Shown: piece after piece, positions 56,622 to 64,000 of the stretch
Layout: each line of letters begins with the position of its first letter
How positions within the stretch are numbered: the first letter of the stretch is position 1
Source of the DNA: CAVTBT01 sp963733065
GTDB lineage: Bacteria > Actinomycetota > Thermoleophilia > Gaiellales > Gaiellaceae
Direction of reading: 5' to 3'
NCBI GenBank assembly: GCA_963733065.1
Contig: CAVTBT010000004.1
Span: 62,001 to 126,000, forward strand
DNA: 64,000 nucleotides
The notes under the pieces: model-generated
Database searches by the model: none
Told to the model about the DNA's origin: nothing
Seen by the model: only the letters and a program-made list of their open reading frames with translations
Made by a program: the position numbers and the translations under genes

Positions 56622-56912
56622 ATGGACGGCCCCGTCACGCGACTGCGGCTTCGCGTCTCGCCGGGCGCCCGCCGACCGGCGGTCGTCGGCCGCCACGGCA
56701 CCGGCTGGAAGGTCCGGGTCGCAGCCCCTCCGGAGCGCGGCCGTGCCAACGACGCGGTCGTCGAGCTGCTCGCGACGACGCTCGGCGTGCCGCGCGCCCA
56801 GGTGCAGCTCGTGTCGGGCACCTCGGGGCGGGACAAGCTGTTCGAGCTGGCCGGAATCGCGCCCGACGAGATCGACCGCCGGCTCGAGGACGCCGGCCGA
56901 AGGGAGGAGTGA
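56622..56912 (+). CDS. DUF167 (YggU) family protein
   Basis: 96 residues: LRLRVSPGARRPAVVGRHGT, WKVRVAAPPERGRANDAVVE, LLATTLGVPRAQVQLVSGTS then GRDKLFELAG, the standard YggU pattern; function unknown. ATG 56622 is preferred over 56613 because TACGAT (56609-56614) lies 7 nt before it and covers the other ATG. The stop overlaps the next gene. Confidence 0.9.
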   Translation: MDGPVTRLRLRVSPGARRPAVVGRHGTGWKVRVAAPPERGRANDAVVELLATTLGVPRAQVQLVSGTSGRDKLFELAGIAPDEIDRRLEDAGRREE

Positions 56913-57277
56913 TCGCGATCGACACCGACCGCTTCCGCAGCGACCTCGAGGAACGGCGCACACGCGTGCTGGCCGTCATCGAGCATCGCAACCACGCCGA
57001 GTCGCTCGAGGAGGAGAGCGGGGAGCTCGTGTCGTCGAGCGCCGACAACCACCTCGCCGACACCGCCTCCGACACGTACGACCGCGAGTTCGACGAGGGC
57101 CTGGAGGAGGACGCGGAGCGCCTGCTCGGCGAGATCGACGGCGCCTTGAGCAGGATCGCCGACGGCTCGTACGGCGCCTGCAAGGTCTGCGGCCGCCCGA
57201 TCGCCGAGGAGCGCCTCGAAGCGATCCCGTACACGACCCTCTGCATCGAGGACGCGCGGAAGCAGGAGCGCTGGTGA
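56909..57277 (+). CDS. TraR/DksA-type zinc finger protein with three-Cys finger
   Basis: 122 residues: helical coiled coil (ERRTRVLAVIEHRNHAESLE, ERLLGEIDGALSRIADGSYG) and the finger CKVCGRPIAEERLEAIPYTT then LCIED. The standard C-x2-C-x17-C-x2-C lacks the last Cys, which is Asp. DksA-like proteins bind RNA polymerase with ppGpp or act as general adapters. GTG 56909 overlaps the DUF167 stop; its own stop overlaps lspA. Confidence 0.9.
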   Translation: MIAIDTDRFRSDLEERRTRVLAVIEHRNHAESLEEESGELVSSSADNHLADTASDTYDREFDEGLEEDAERLLGEIDGALSRIADGSYGACKVCGRPIAEERLEAIPYTTLCIEDARKQERW

Positions 57278-57885
57278 CGGAGCCCGCCCGCCAGGACACA
57301 CCCCGGCCCGCGCGCCCCCCGCTCGACGTCCGCGTCGGCTCGTCGACGAACGCGCTGCAGCCGATCTCGAGCGCCGAGCGGTCGCTTGCCGCGGCTCCGC
57401 GCCAGTGGCTCGCGCTGGGAGCGGTCGCCCTCGCGGCGGTGGCGGCCGACCAGCTCACGAAGGGCATCGTGTCCACCGCGTTGTCGCTCGGCGAGGAGGT
57501 CCACGTCGCCGGGCCGCTGTCCCTGCACCATGTTCAGAACAGCGGCATCGCCTTCGGGCTGTTCTCGCAATCGACCGGCATCGTGATCGTCCTGACCGCG
57601 CTCGCCGTCGCGTGGATGCTCGCCTTCTTCGCTCGTTCTGGCCAGCGTCATCCCGTGCTGCCCGTCGCGCTCGGCTTCGTGCTCGGGGGCAGCATCGCGA
57701 ACCTGCTCGACCGGATCCGGCTCGGGCACGTCACGGACTTCCTCGACCTCGGTTGGTGGCCGGCCTTCAACCTCGCCGACACCTTCATCGTCGTCGGCGT
57801 CGGCATCCTCTTCGCCGCGCTCGTCGCGGCCGACCGCCCCCGGCGCCGGCCAAGACTTGGCGACGCTTCGCTTCCGCGTTCCTAA
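57274..57885 (+). CDS. lspA: Lipoprotein signal peptidase
   Basis: 203 residues. After a ~45-residue hydrophilic N-terminal extension, four membrane helices follow with LGAVALAAVAADQLTKGIVS, LHHVQNSGIAFGLFSQSTGI, GGSIANLLDRIRLGHVTDFL (catalytic Asp) and WPAFNLADTFIVVGVGI (second catalytic Asp). It removes lipoprotein signal peptides. GTG 57274 overlaps the DksA-like stop; the end overlaps the pseudouridine synthase by 29 bp. Confidence 0.95.
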   Translation: MTEPARQDTPRPARPPLDVRVGSSTNALQPISSAERSLAAAPRQWLALGAVALAAVAADQLTKGIVSTALSLGEEVHVAGPLSLHHVQNSGIAFGLFSQSTGIVIVLTALAVAWMLAFFARSGQRHPVLPVALGFVLGGSIANLLDRIRLGHVTDFLDLGWWPAFNLADTFIVVGVGILFAALVAADRPRRRPRLGDASLPRS

Positions 57886-58759
57886 GCGCGCCGCCGGGCA
57901 GCGGCTCGACCGCACGCTTGCCGAGCGGCCCGAGATCGGATCGCGAGCGGCCGCGGAGCGGCTCCTCGGGGCCGGCGCCGTGCTCGTCGGCGGCGTGGCG
58001 CTGCCGAAGAGCCACCGGCTGGAGGGCGGGGAGGACGTCCACGTGGCGCTGCCGGAGCCCGCCAAGCCGCTCGAGCCGGCGGCCGTCGAGCTTCGGATCG
58101 CCTGGCAGGACGACCACCTGCTCGTCGTCGACAAGCCGGCGGGCATCGTCGTGCATCCCTCGGCCGGGCACACCGCGGCCACGCTCGTCCACGGGTTGGT
58201 CGCGCACGGCGCCGCGGGCGGGGAGGAGGCCGAGCGGCCGGGCATCGTGCATCGCCTCGACCGCGACACCTCGGGCCTGCTGGTCGTCTCGCGCTCCCAG
58301 GCCGCTCATCGGAGGCTGCAGGACGCAATCCGCCGGCGCGACGTCGAGCGGCGCTACGTCGCGCTGGTCAAGGGCAGCCCGCGCTCCCGGACCGGCCGCA
58401 TCGAGGCGCCGATCGGCCGCGATCGCACCGACCGTACGCGCCACTCGCTCGACACCGAGAACCCGCGGGACGCCGTGACGTGGTTCGAGGTCCGCGAGGC
58501 GCTCGGCGACCGTGCGCTGCTCGGTGTCCGGCTGGAGACCGGCCGCACGCACCAGATCCGGGTGCACCTCGCTGCCATCGATCTGCCGGTCAGCGGCGAC
58601 GCGGTGTACGGCATCGCCGGCGACCTCGGTCTCGAGCGGCAGTTCCTGCACGCCGAGCGGCTCCGGTTCGCGCACCCGTTCACGGGCGAGGAGATCGATG
58701 TCGAGTCGCCGCTCCCGCCGGACCTCGCGGCCGCGCTCGAGGTCGCGAGGCAGGCCTAG
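57857..58759 (+). CDS. RluD-type large-subunit pseudouridine synthase
   Basis: 300 residues: an N-terminal S4 domain (GQRLDRTLAERPEIGSRAAA), LLVVDKPAGIVVHPSAGHTA, GIVHRLDRDTSGLLVVSRSQ (catalytic Asp) and LETGRTHQIRVHLAAIDLPV. It makes pseudouridines in 23S rRNA. TTG 57857 within lspA is the only sensible start; it reads ATLRFRVPKRAAGQRL. The lspA-rluD order is widely conserved. Confidence 0.94.
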   Translation: MATLRFRVPKRAAGQRLDRTLAERPEIGSRAAAERLLGAGAVLVGGVALPKSHRLEGGEDVHVALPEPAKPLEPAAVELRIAWQDDHLLVVDKPAGIVVHPSAGHTAATLVHGLVAHGAAGGEEAERPGIVHRLDRDTSGLLVVSRSQAAHRRLQDAIRRRDVERRYVALVKGSPRSRTGRIEAPIGRDRTDRTRHSLDTENPRDAVTWFEVREALGDRALLGVRLETGRTHQIRVHLAAIDLPVSGDAVYGIAGDLGLERQFLHAERLRFAHPFTGEEIDVESPLPPDLAAALEVARQA

Positions 58760-58793
58760 CGTCTCGCACGCGAGCAGTTCCGGCCGGCCCCGC

Positions 58794-58923
58794 TACACTT
58801 CCGAGCGTTCCAGACCCACCGACCCCGGCGATCAGCGCCCGGGCGGCGGTGCCGAGGCTCTGAGCCCGGTTCCGCTCAGGCCCGCCGGACGACGAACAGG
58901 CAACCAATCCAGGAGGAAGCACC
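58794..58923 (+). promoter_or_regulatory. Promoter element and leader of the rpsB operon
   Basis: TACACT (58794-58799) is a good -10 element; no clear -35 is seen. Transcription from about 58806 would give a ~118-nt leader ending in CCAGGAGGAAGC, a strong ribosome site for rpsB GTG 58924. The length would fit an autoregulatory S2 leader, but no structure is established. Confidence 0.45.
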
Positions 58924-59940
58924 GTGGCAAGCGTCACCATGCGCGAGCTGCTCGAGGCCGGCGTGCACTTCGGCCACCAGACTCGCCGCTGGAATCCCAA
59001 GATGCGCCGCTTCATCTTCACGGAGCGCGGCGGCATCTACATCATCGACCTCCAGCAGACCTCCGAGCTGCTCGAGGAGGCCCAGGACTACGCACGCAAC
59101 CTGGCGTCGCGCGGCGGCACGATCCTGTTCGTCGGCACGAAGAAGCAGGCGCAGGATGCGGTCTCCGAGCAGGCGACCCGCGTGAAGATGCCGTTCGTCA
59201 ACCAGCGCTGGCTGGGCGGCCTGCTCACGAACTGGCGCACGATCTCCGACCGGATCGCACATCTGCACGAGCTGCGCCGGCTGAAGGAGGAGGGCCAGCT
59301 CGAACTGCTGCCCGCGAAGGAGCGCATCCAAATGGGCTCCGAGCTCGAGAAGCTCGAGGCGAACCTCGGCGGCGTCGCCGACCTCCGGAAGCAGCCCGAC
59401 GCGATCTTCATCGTCGACCTGCGGAAGGAGCAGCTCGCCGTGCGCGAGGCGCGACGCCTCGGCATGCCCGTGCTGGCGCTCGTCGACACGAACTGCGACC
59501 CCGACGAGGCCGACTTCGTGATCCCTGGCAACGACGACGCCATCCGCTCGTGCAGTCTCATCGTCCGCGCGGTCGCCGACGCGATCGAGGCCGGCCAGCA
59601 GAAGGTCACCGTCGAGGAGCTGCGCGCGAACGGCGGCGCGGCTGCTGCTCCGGCAGAGGCCGACGCCGAGCCCGCCGAGTCCGACACGGAGGCCGAGACC
59701 GAGCCCGCCGCCGAGACGGCCGTCGCTCCAGCCCCGGTCGAGCCGGCTCCGCCGGCCGAGCCCGCGACACCCGACGTCGAGGCAATCGCGGACGATCCCG
59801 CGCACGAGGTGCTGTCGCAGGGCGAGGACGCCGTGGCCACGGCCGAAGCCGAGCAGGCGACGGCGGAAGCCGAGCAGCCGGCGGCCGAGACCGAGCAGAC
59901 TCCGGCCGAGGAAGGCGAGGAAGGGAGTGAGCGCGCGTGA
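58924..59940 (+). CDS. rpsB: 30S ribosomal protein S2 with long acidic C-terminal tail
   Basis: 338 residues. The S2 core (MRELLEAGVHFGHQTRRWNP, IIDLQQTSELLEEAQDYARN, FVNQRWLGGLLTNWRTISDR, LVDTNCDPDEADFVIPGNDD) ends near residue 235. The remaining ~100 residues are almost only Ala, Glu, Pro, Asp and Thr (PAEADAEPAESDTEAETEPA), making it far longer than the usual ~255-residue protein. The tail is presumably disordered. The stop overlaps tsf by 4 nt. Confidence 0.96.
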   Translation: MASVTMRELLEAGVHFGHQTRRWNPKMRRFIFTERGGIYIIDLQQTSELLEEAQDYARNLASRGGTILFVGTKKQAQDAVSEQATRVKMPFVNQRWLGGLLTNWRTISDRIAHLHELRRLKEEGQLELLPAKERIQMGSELEKLEANLGGVADLRKQPDAIFIVDLRKEQLAVREARRLGMPVLALVDTNCDPDEADFVIPGNDDAIRSCSLIVRAVADAIEAGQQKVTVEELRANGGAAAAPAEADAEPAESDTEAETEPAAETAVAPAPVEPAPPAEPATPDVEAIADDPAHEVLSQGEDAVATAEAEQATAEAEQPAAETEQTPAEEGEEGSERA

Positions 59941-60746
59941 CCGAGATCCCGGCAACCCTCGTCAAGGAGCTCCGTGACCAGACCGGCGCGGGGATGATGG
60001 ACGCGAAGCGCGCGCTGCAGGAAACGACGGGCGACCTCGACGCTGCGAAGCGCCTGCTGCGGGAGCGCGGCATGGCGTCCGCCGGCAAGCGCGTCGGGCG
60101 TGAGACGAGCGAGGGGCTCGTGGGCTACCGCATCGCGGACGGCCGCGGCGTCATGGTGGCCATCGGCTGCGAGACGGACTTCGTCGCGAGAAACCCCGAG
60201 TTCCAGGCGTTCGGCGTGAAGGTGCTGGAGGCCGTCGAGGCGGACGGTGTCGACGCCGTGGCAGCGCTCGACGACGAGCGCACGCAGCTCATCTCGAAGC
60301 TGGGCGAGAACATCTCGGTCGTCGGGGCGGAGCGCTACGAGGCGTCGAACGGCCAGGCCGTCGACGGCTACGTCCATCCGCCGGCGAACAAGATCGGCGT
60401 GCTCGTGCTGCTCGACGGCGGTTCCCCGGAGCTGGCGCGCCAGCTGGCGATGCACGTCTCCTTCGCCGCCCCGGAGTGGGTGTCGCGCGACGACGTGCCC
60501 GCCGAGACGATCGAGCGCGAGCGGGACATCTACACGAGCTCCGACGAGGTGCTGTCCAAGCCCGAGGCGGCGCGTGAGAAGATCGTCGACGGCATGCTCA
60601 ACAAGCGCTTCTTCGCCGCTGCCCCCGGCGGCGTGCTCGTGGATCAGCCGTGGATCCACGACTCGTCCAAGACGGTCGGCCAGGCGCTCTCCGAAGCCGG
60701 GGCGAGCGTCGCCGCATTCAAGAGGCTCTCCGTCTCGGGCTCGTGA
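59937..60746 (+). CDS. tsf: Elongation factor Ts
   Basis: 269 residues: LVKELRDQTGAGMMDAKRAL (TDVGMMDCKKAL-type motif), EGLVGYRIADGRGVMVAIGC, ETDFVARNPEFQAFGVKVLE and QPWIHDSSKTVGQAL. It reloads EF-Tu with GTP. GTG 59937 overlaps rpsB; the stop overlaps pyrH. Two core EF-Ts domains are present. Confidence 0.96.
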   Translation: MTEIPATLVKELRDQTGAGMMDAKRALQETTGDLDAAKRLLRERGMASAGKRVGRETSEGLVGYRIADGRGVMVAIGCETDFVARNPEFQAFGVKVLEAVEADGVDAVAALDDERTQLISKLGENISVVGAERYEASNGQAVDGYVHPPANKIGVLVLLDGGSPELARQLAMHVSFAAPEWVSRDDVPAETIERERDIYTSSDEVLSKPEAAREKIVDGMLNKRFFAAAPGGVLVDQPWIHDSSKTVGQALSEAGASVAAFKRLSVSGS

Positions 60747-61516
60747 CGAGCCAGCCGCAAGCGACGGCGGAGCGCGCGCCCGGCGGCGCGGCCCAGCCGC
60801 TCCGCCGCGTGCTGCTCAAGCTGTCAGGCGAGGCGCTCATGGGCGAGCGCGAGTACGGCCTGGAGCCGCTGACGGTCGCGAGCATCGCGCGCGAGGTCGT
60901 GAGCGTGCAGGCCGACGGCGTCGAGCTCGCCATCGTGGTCGGCGGGGGCAACATCTACCGCGGGATCGCCGCCGCGGCCGAGGGGATGGACCGTGCGACG
61001 GCCGACTACGCGGGCATGCTCGCGACCGTGCTGAACGCGCTGGCGCTGCAGGACGCCCTCGAGCGCCTCGGCGCCGTGACCCGCGTCCAGACGGCCCTGT
61101 CGGTCTCGGAGGTCGCCGAGCCGTACATCCGGCGGCGCGCCATGCGCCACCTGGAGAAGGGGCGAATCGTGATCTTCGCGGCCGGCACCGGCAACCCGTT
61201 CTTCACGACCGACACCGCTGCGGCGCTTCGCGCGCTCGAGATCGGTGCCCAGGCGATCCTGATGGCGAAGAACGGCGTGGAAGGGGTCTATGACGGCGAC
61301 CCCCGCACCGAGCCCGATGCGCGCTTCCTGCCGCGTCTGACACACCTGGAGGCGATCGAGCGCGGACTGCGCGTGATGGACACGACCGCCCTGTCGTTGT
61401 GCATGGAGAACGGCCTGCCGATTCGCGTCTTCGAGCTCGCCGAGGGCAACATCCGGCGGGTCGCGCGCGGGGAGGACGTCGGCACGATCATCGAAACGCC
61501 GAGGGAGGAGGAGTAG
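60743..61516 (+). CDS. pyrH: UMP kinase
   Basis: 257 residues of the amino-acid kinase fold: RRVLLKLSGEALMGEREYGL, ELAIVVGGGNIYRGIAAAAE, DYAGMLATVLNALALQDALE and VEGVYDGDPRTEPDARFL. It phosphorylates UMP to UDP. GTG 60743 overlaps tsf, or a Met further in; the N-terminal ~20 residues are unlike other PyrH and could be skipped. The frr gene starts 2 nt after the stop. Confidence 0.95.
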   Translation: MTSQPQATAERAPGGAAQPLRRVLLKLSGEALMGEREYGLEPLTVASIAREVVSVQADGVELAIVVGGGNIYRGIAAAAEGMDRATADYAGMLATVLNALALQDALERLGAVTRVQTALSVSEVAEPYIRRRAMRHLEKGRIVIFAAGTGNPFFTTDTAAALRALEIGAQAILMAKNGVEGVYDGDPRTEPDARFLPRLTHLEAIERGLRVMDTTALSLCMENGLPIRVFELAEGNIRRVARGEDVGTIIETPREEE

Positions 61517-61518
61517 GA

Positions 61519-62082
61519 GTGGCATCGATCGAGGAGTTCCTGAGCGACGCGAAGCGGCGCATGGACGCGTCCATCGACCACACGCGCCAGCAGTTCAACA
61601 GCGTCCGCACGGGCCGCGCGTCCGCAGCGCTGCTGGATCGCATCACGATCGACTACTACGGCACGCCGACGCCGCTCAAGAACATGGCGACGATCGGAAC
61701 TCCGGAGGCCCGTCTGCTCACGGTGCAGCCGTTCGACCCGACGCAGATCCGGCCCGTCGAGAAGGCCATCCAGGAGTCCGACCTCGGCCTGACGCCGTCG
61801 AACGACGGCAAGCTGATCCGGCTGCCCATCCCGCAGCTCACCGAAGAGCGCCGGAAGGAGCTCGTGAAGCTCGTCGGCCGCTATGGCGAGGAGGGCAAGG
61901 TCGCCGTCCGCAACGTCCGGCGGGACATCATGAAGCACCTGGAGGAGCTGGTCCGGAACGGCGACGTGGGGGACGACGAGGAACGCCGTGCCGAGACCCA
62001 GGTGCAGAAGCTCACCGACGACCACACGAAGGCGATCGACGAGCTCCTGAAGCACAAAGAGGCCGAGATCATGGAGGTTTGA
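61519..62082 (+). CDS. frr: Ribosome recycling factor
   Basis: 187 residues: RMDASIDHTRQQFNSVRTGR, ASAALLDRITIDYYGTPTPL, LTVQPFDPTQIRPVEKAIQE, DGKLIRLPIPQLTEERRKEL and the long C-terminal helix RRAETQVQKLTDDHTKAIDE. With EF-G it splits post-termination ribosomes. GTG 61519 has AGGAGGAGTAGGA upstream. The TGA is inside a strong hairpin. Confidence 0.96.
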   Translation: MASIEEFLSDAKRRMDASIDHTRQQFNSVRTGRASAALLDRITIDYYGTPTPLKNMATIGTPEARLLTVQPFDPTQIRPVEKAIQESDLGLTPSNDGKLIRLPIPQLTEERRKELVKLVGRYGEEGKVAVRNVRRDIMKHLEELVRNGDVGDDEERRAETQVQKLTDDHTKAIDELLKHKEAEIMEV

Positions 62083-62103
62083 CCGCTTCGCGGCCAAACC
62101 TCC
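62073..62103 (+). terminator. Hairpin spanning the frr stop codon
   Basis: GGAGGTTTG (62073-62081) and CAAACCTCC (62095-62103) form a 9-bp stem; inner CCGC-TTC-GCGG (62083-62093) continues it after one mismatch. The frr TGA (62080-62082) is inside. The AGGAA before the uppS ATG begins 2 bp after the stem. It may attenuate transcription or couple or limit uppS translation. Confidence 0.6.
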
Positions 62104-62111
62104 CAGGAACC

Positions 62112-62864
62112 ATGAGTCGCACGGAGTCGTCCTCCGAGGATGCCCGTGACGGGTCCAATTCGGACGTTCTGCGCGCTTCTGGCGAAGCCAGAAGCGTCGC
62201 GATCATCATGGACGGCAACGGCCGCTGGGCCGAGAGCCGCGGGCTGCCCGTCGCGGAAGGCCATCGCGCGGGCACGCGGGCGCTGCGGCGGACGGTCGAG
62301 GCCTGCATCGACCTGGGCGTCGAGTCGCTGGCCGTCTACGCGTTCTCGACCGAGAACTGGACCAGGCCGGTCGACGAGGTCGAGGCCCTGATGGCGATCT
62401 TCGACGAGACCATCGAGCGAGAGCTGCCCGACCTCGCCGAGCAGGGCGTCCGCACGCGGTTCGTCGGGCGGCGCGATCGGGCGCCGGACTCCCTGCAGGA
62501 GCAGATGGCGAGCCTCGAGGCCGAGACGGCCTCGAACGACAGGCTCAACCTCTGGATCGCGTTCGACTACGGCGGCCGGGCCGAGCTCGTAGAGGCGGCA
62601 CGGCGCCTCGTCGCCGACGGCGTCCCGGCCGAGGACGTCGACGAACGGTCGCTCGCCGCCCGGCTGCACGCACCGGAGCTGCCCGATCCCGACCTCGTCA
62701 TCCGCACCTCGGGCGAGCAGCGGCTCTCGAACTTCCTGCTCTGGCAATCGGCCTACGCCGAGCTCGTGTTCGTGGACGACCTCTGGCCGGACTTCGGGGC
62801 CGACCAGCTGCGCTCGGCGGTGGCGGAGTACGCCGGACGGCGGCGGCGCTTCGGCGGCCGATGA
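62112..62864 (+). CDS. uppS: Isoprenyl (undecaprenyl) diphosphate synthase
   Basis: 250 residues of the cis-prenyltransferase family: VAIIMDGNGRWAESRGLPVA, EGHRAGTRALRRTVEACIDL, AVYAFSTENWTRPVDEVEAL, DPDLVIRTSGEQRLSNFLLW and LVFVDDLWPDFGADQLRSAV. It makes the C55 (or other length) lipid carrier for peptidoglycan. ATG 62112. The stop overlaps cdsA. Confidence 0.96.
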   Translation: MSRTESSSEDARDGSNSDVLRASGEARSVAIIMDGNGRWAESRGLPVAEGHRAGTRALRRTVEACIDLGVESLAVYAFSTENWTRPVDEVEALMAIFDETIERELPDLAEQGVRTRFVGRRDRAPDSLQEQMASLEAETASNDRLNLWIAFDYGGRAELVEAARRLVADGVPAEDVDERSLAARLHAPELPDPDLVIRTSGEQRLSNFLLWQSAYAELVFVDDLWPDFGADQLRSAVAEYAGRRRRFGGR

Positions 62865-63665
62865 GCTCCTTCGTCTCGCGTGTGCTCGTCACGGTCGTGG
62901 CCCTGCCGGCCGTGCTGTACCTCGTCTGGCTGGGAGGGTGGTGGCTGACCGGGCTGGCGCTCATCGGCGCGCTCGTGGCGCTCCACGAGCTGTCGATCAT
63001 GGCCCGGTCGCTGCGGCCGATCGTGCTCGCCGGCTATGCGGGAGCGGTACTGGCGCTCGTCGGCGCCCAGGCCGGCGGCGTCGAGTGGATGCTCGGCGGC
63101 GCGATGGCGACGCTGCCGCTCGCGTTCGTCCTCTACGGGATCTCGAGCACGAGGCAGTCGGCGACGGTCGCGCTCGGAACGACGGTGCTCGGCGTGGTCT
63201 GGATCCCGCTCGGCCTCGGACATCTGCTCCTGCTGCGGGGGATCCCGGAGCACGGGCGGCTGGCGGTCTTCACCGTGCTGCTGGCCGTGTTCGCCGACAG
63301 CACGTTCGCCTACCTCGTCGGCCGCATGATCGGCCGCCACCGCCTGGCGCCCGCGATCTCACCGGGCAAGACCGTCGAGGGGTTCGTCGCCGGGACGATC
63401 GCCGCGATCGCGGTCTGCTTCTTCGCGCTGTACGAGGAGCGTGACACGTTCCTCTCGATCTGGCAGGCGCTCGTCTTCGGCGCTGATCGTCGCCGCCGCC
63501 GAGCCGCTCGGCGACCTGTTCGAGTCGGCGATCAAGCGCGATCTGCAGGTCAAGGACTCGGGACGTCTGCTGGCGGGTCACGGCGGCATGCTCGACCGCA
63601 TCGACTCGCTGCTCTTCGCGGGGCCTGCGGCGCTCTACGCCGTGCTCGCCTTCGGCTACGGTTGA
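62861..63665 (+). CDS. cdsA: Phosphatidate cytidylyltransferase (one frameshift)
   Basis: A polytopic membrane enzyme making CDP-diacylglycerol. From ATG 62861 the frame reads SSFVSRVLVTVVALPAVLYL ... VFADSTFAYLVGRMIGRHRL and APAISPGKTVEGFVAGTIAA up to QALVFG at ~63481; the conserved end (ALIVAAAEPLGDLFESAIKR, LLAGHGGMLDRIDSLLFAGP) continues in the +1 frame from ~63480. Joined length ~268 aa is normal. A missing GC/CG pair in a GCGC run (GGCGCTG for GGCGCGCTG) would explain it. Overlaps uppS. Confidence 0.92.
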
Positions 63666-63671
63666 CGGGCT

Positions 63672-64000
63672 TTGAAGCGAATCGCACTGCTCGGGGCGAC
63701 GGGCTCGATCGGACGTCAGGCACTCGAGATCATCCGCGCGCACCCGCGGCTCGAGCTCGTCGCCGCGTCGTCGGGCTCCACCGACATCGACGGCCTCGCC
63801 CCGCTCACCCAGGTCGGGGGCGATCCGGCGGAGCTGCTCGAGCGTGCGGACCCGGACGTCGTCCTGAACGCCGTCGTCGGCTTCGCCGGCGTCGGCGCGA
63901 CGCTGTGGGCGCTCGAGCACGGCGTCACGCTCGCGCTCGCCAACAAGGAGAGCCTCGTCGCGGCCGGCGATCTCGCCCTCGCGGCCTGGGGGCGCGGGGG
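63672..64000 (+). CDS. dxr: 1-deoxy-D-xylulose 5-phosphate reductoisomerase, N-terminal part
   Basis: The first 109 residues: RIALLGATGSIGRQALEIIR (NADPH-binding GATGSIG), LVAASSGSTDIDGLAP, DVVLNAVVGFAGVGATLWAL and LALANKESLVAAGDLALAA are characteristic of DXR. It converts DXP to MEP in isoprenoid synthesis, feeding UppS. TTG 63672 is the start (LKRIALLGAT). The gene runs off the end of the window. Confidence 0.95.
   Translation, partial: MKRIALLGATGSIGRQALEIIRAHPRLELVAASSGSTDIDGLAPLTQVGGDPAELLERADPDVVLNAVVGFAGVGATLWALEHGVTLALANKESLVAAGDLALAAWGRG

Overview
The window is a very GC-rich bacterial chromosome segment. From about 2.29 kb to the end it reads as one genome, most likely a deep-branching actinobacterium; a Thermoleophilia/Gaiellales-type soil lineage is my inference, not shown by a marker search. 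Supporting signs are the many GTG starts, 4-bp stop/start overlaps, the sepF-yggT-divIVA block, an AfsR/SARP-type regulator, an imuB/dnaE2 mutasome with GAAC-N4-GTTC SOS boxes, and a MurA with Asp in place of the catalytic Cys. The first ~2.29 kb (class III aminotransferase end, undecaprenyl-phosphate sugar transferase) looks different in style and stops abruptly inside the sugar-transferase C-terminus. There it is joined, in another frame, to the C-terminal part of a Nudix hydrolase. I read this as a chimeric or recombination junction.

Layout. 2.6-4.0 kb: BNR-propeller protein plus a MoaD/ThiS-like protein. 4.0-8.5 kb: alanine dehydrogenase (frameshifted), a hidden 43-aa membrane protein, and the nucleoside-salvage run deoB - methyltransferase - pyrimidine phosphorylase. 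8.6-11.4 kb: mutM, histidine phosphatase, glutaredoxin, recO, GNAT. 11.5-15.4 kb: a membrane-anchored SARP regulator with an extracytoplasmic beta-propeller, divergent from a small secreted protein across four 11-bp-phased heptamers, then an orphan solute-binding protein. 15.4-19.4 kb: glyS, ybaK-like deacylase, HtrA, PPDK regulatory protein. 19.4-28 kb: FAD monooxygenase, LigD-type polymerase domain, P-loop protein, two related methyltransferases (one fused to peptidase E), ppdK, a 3 x 89-bp hairpin repeat, rhomboid protease. 28-36 kb: comB-like, photolyase, a monooxygenase with a cNMP-binding protein, methyltransferase, nucleotidyltransferase, GNATs, TetR, P-loop protein. 36.1-43.2 kb: SOS-controlled imuB plus DUF6504-like gene, an inverted four-gene insert, then dnaE2. 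43-48.8 kb: GH15, glycosyltransferase, EEP phosphatase, class V aminotransferase, HD protein. 48.9-55.6 kb: murA, a degenerate HisB-like protein, RidA, NlpC/P60, CCA-adding-type enzyme, pgeF, yggS, sepF. 55.8-64 kb: a dense block of cell-division, membrane and translation genes (yggT, divIVA-like, DUF167, DksA-like, lspA, rluD-like, rpsB-tsf-pyrH-frr-uppS-cdsA-dxr).

Themes. (1) DNA damage response: mutM, recO, photolyase, LigD polymerase domain, imuB and dnaE2. (2) PPDK and its bifunctional regulator. (3) Cell envelope and division: murA, sepF, yggT, divIVA, lspA, uppS, cdsA. (4) A recurring leaderless-start architecture: TANNNT, 6-7 nt, then ATG/GTG. (5) Several families of short hairpin repeats placed at gene ends. 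Two conserved genes (ald, cdsA) each carry one frameshift. No tRNA, rRNA, CRISPR array, insertion sequence or phage gene was seen, and no gene-free stretch exceeds 300 bases.
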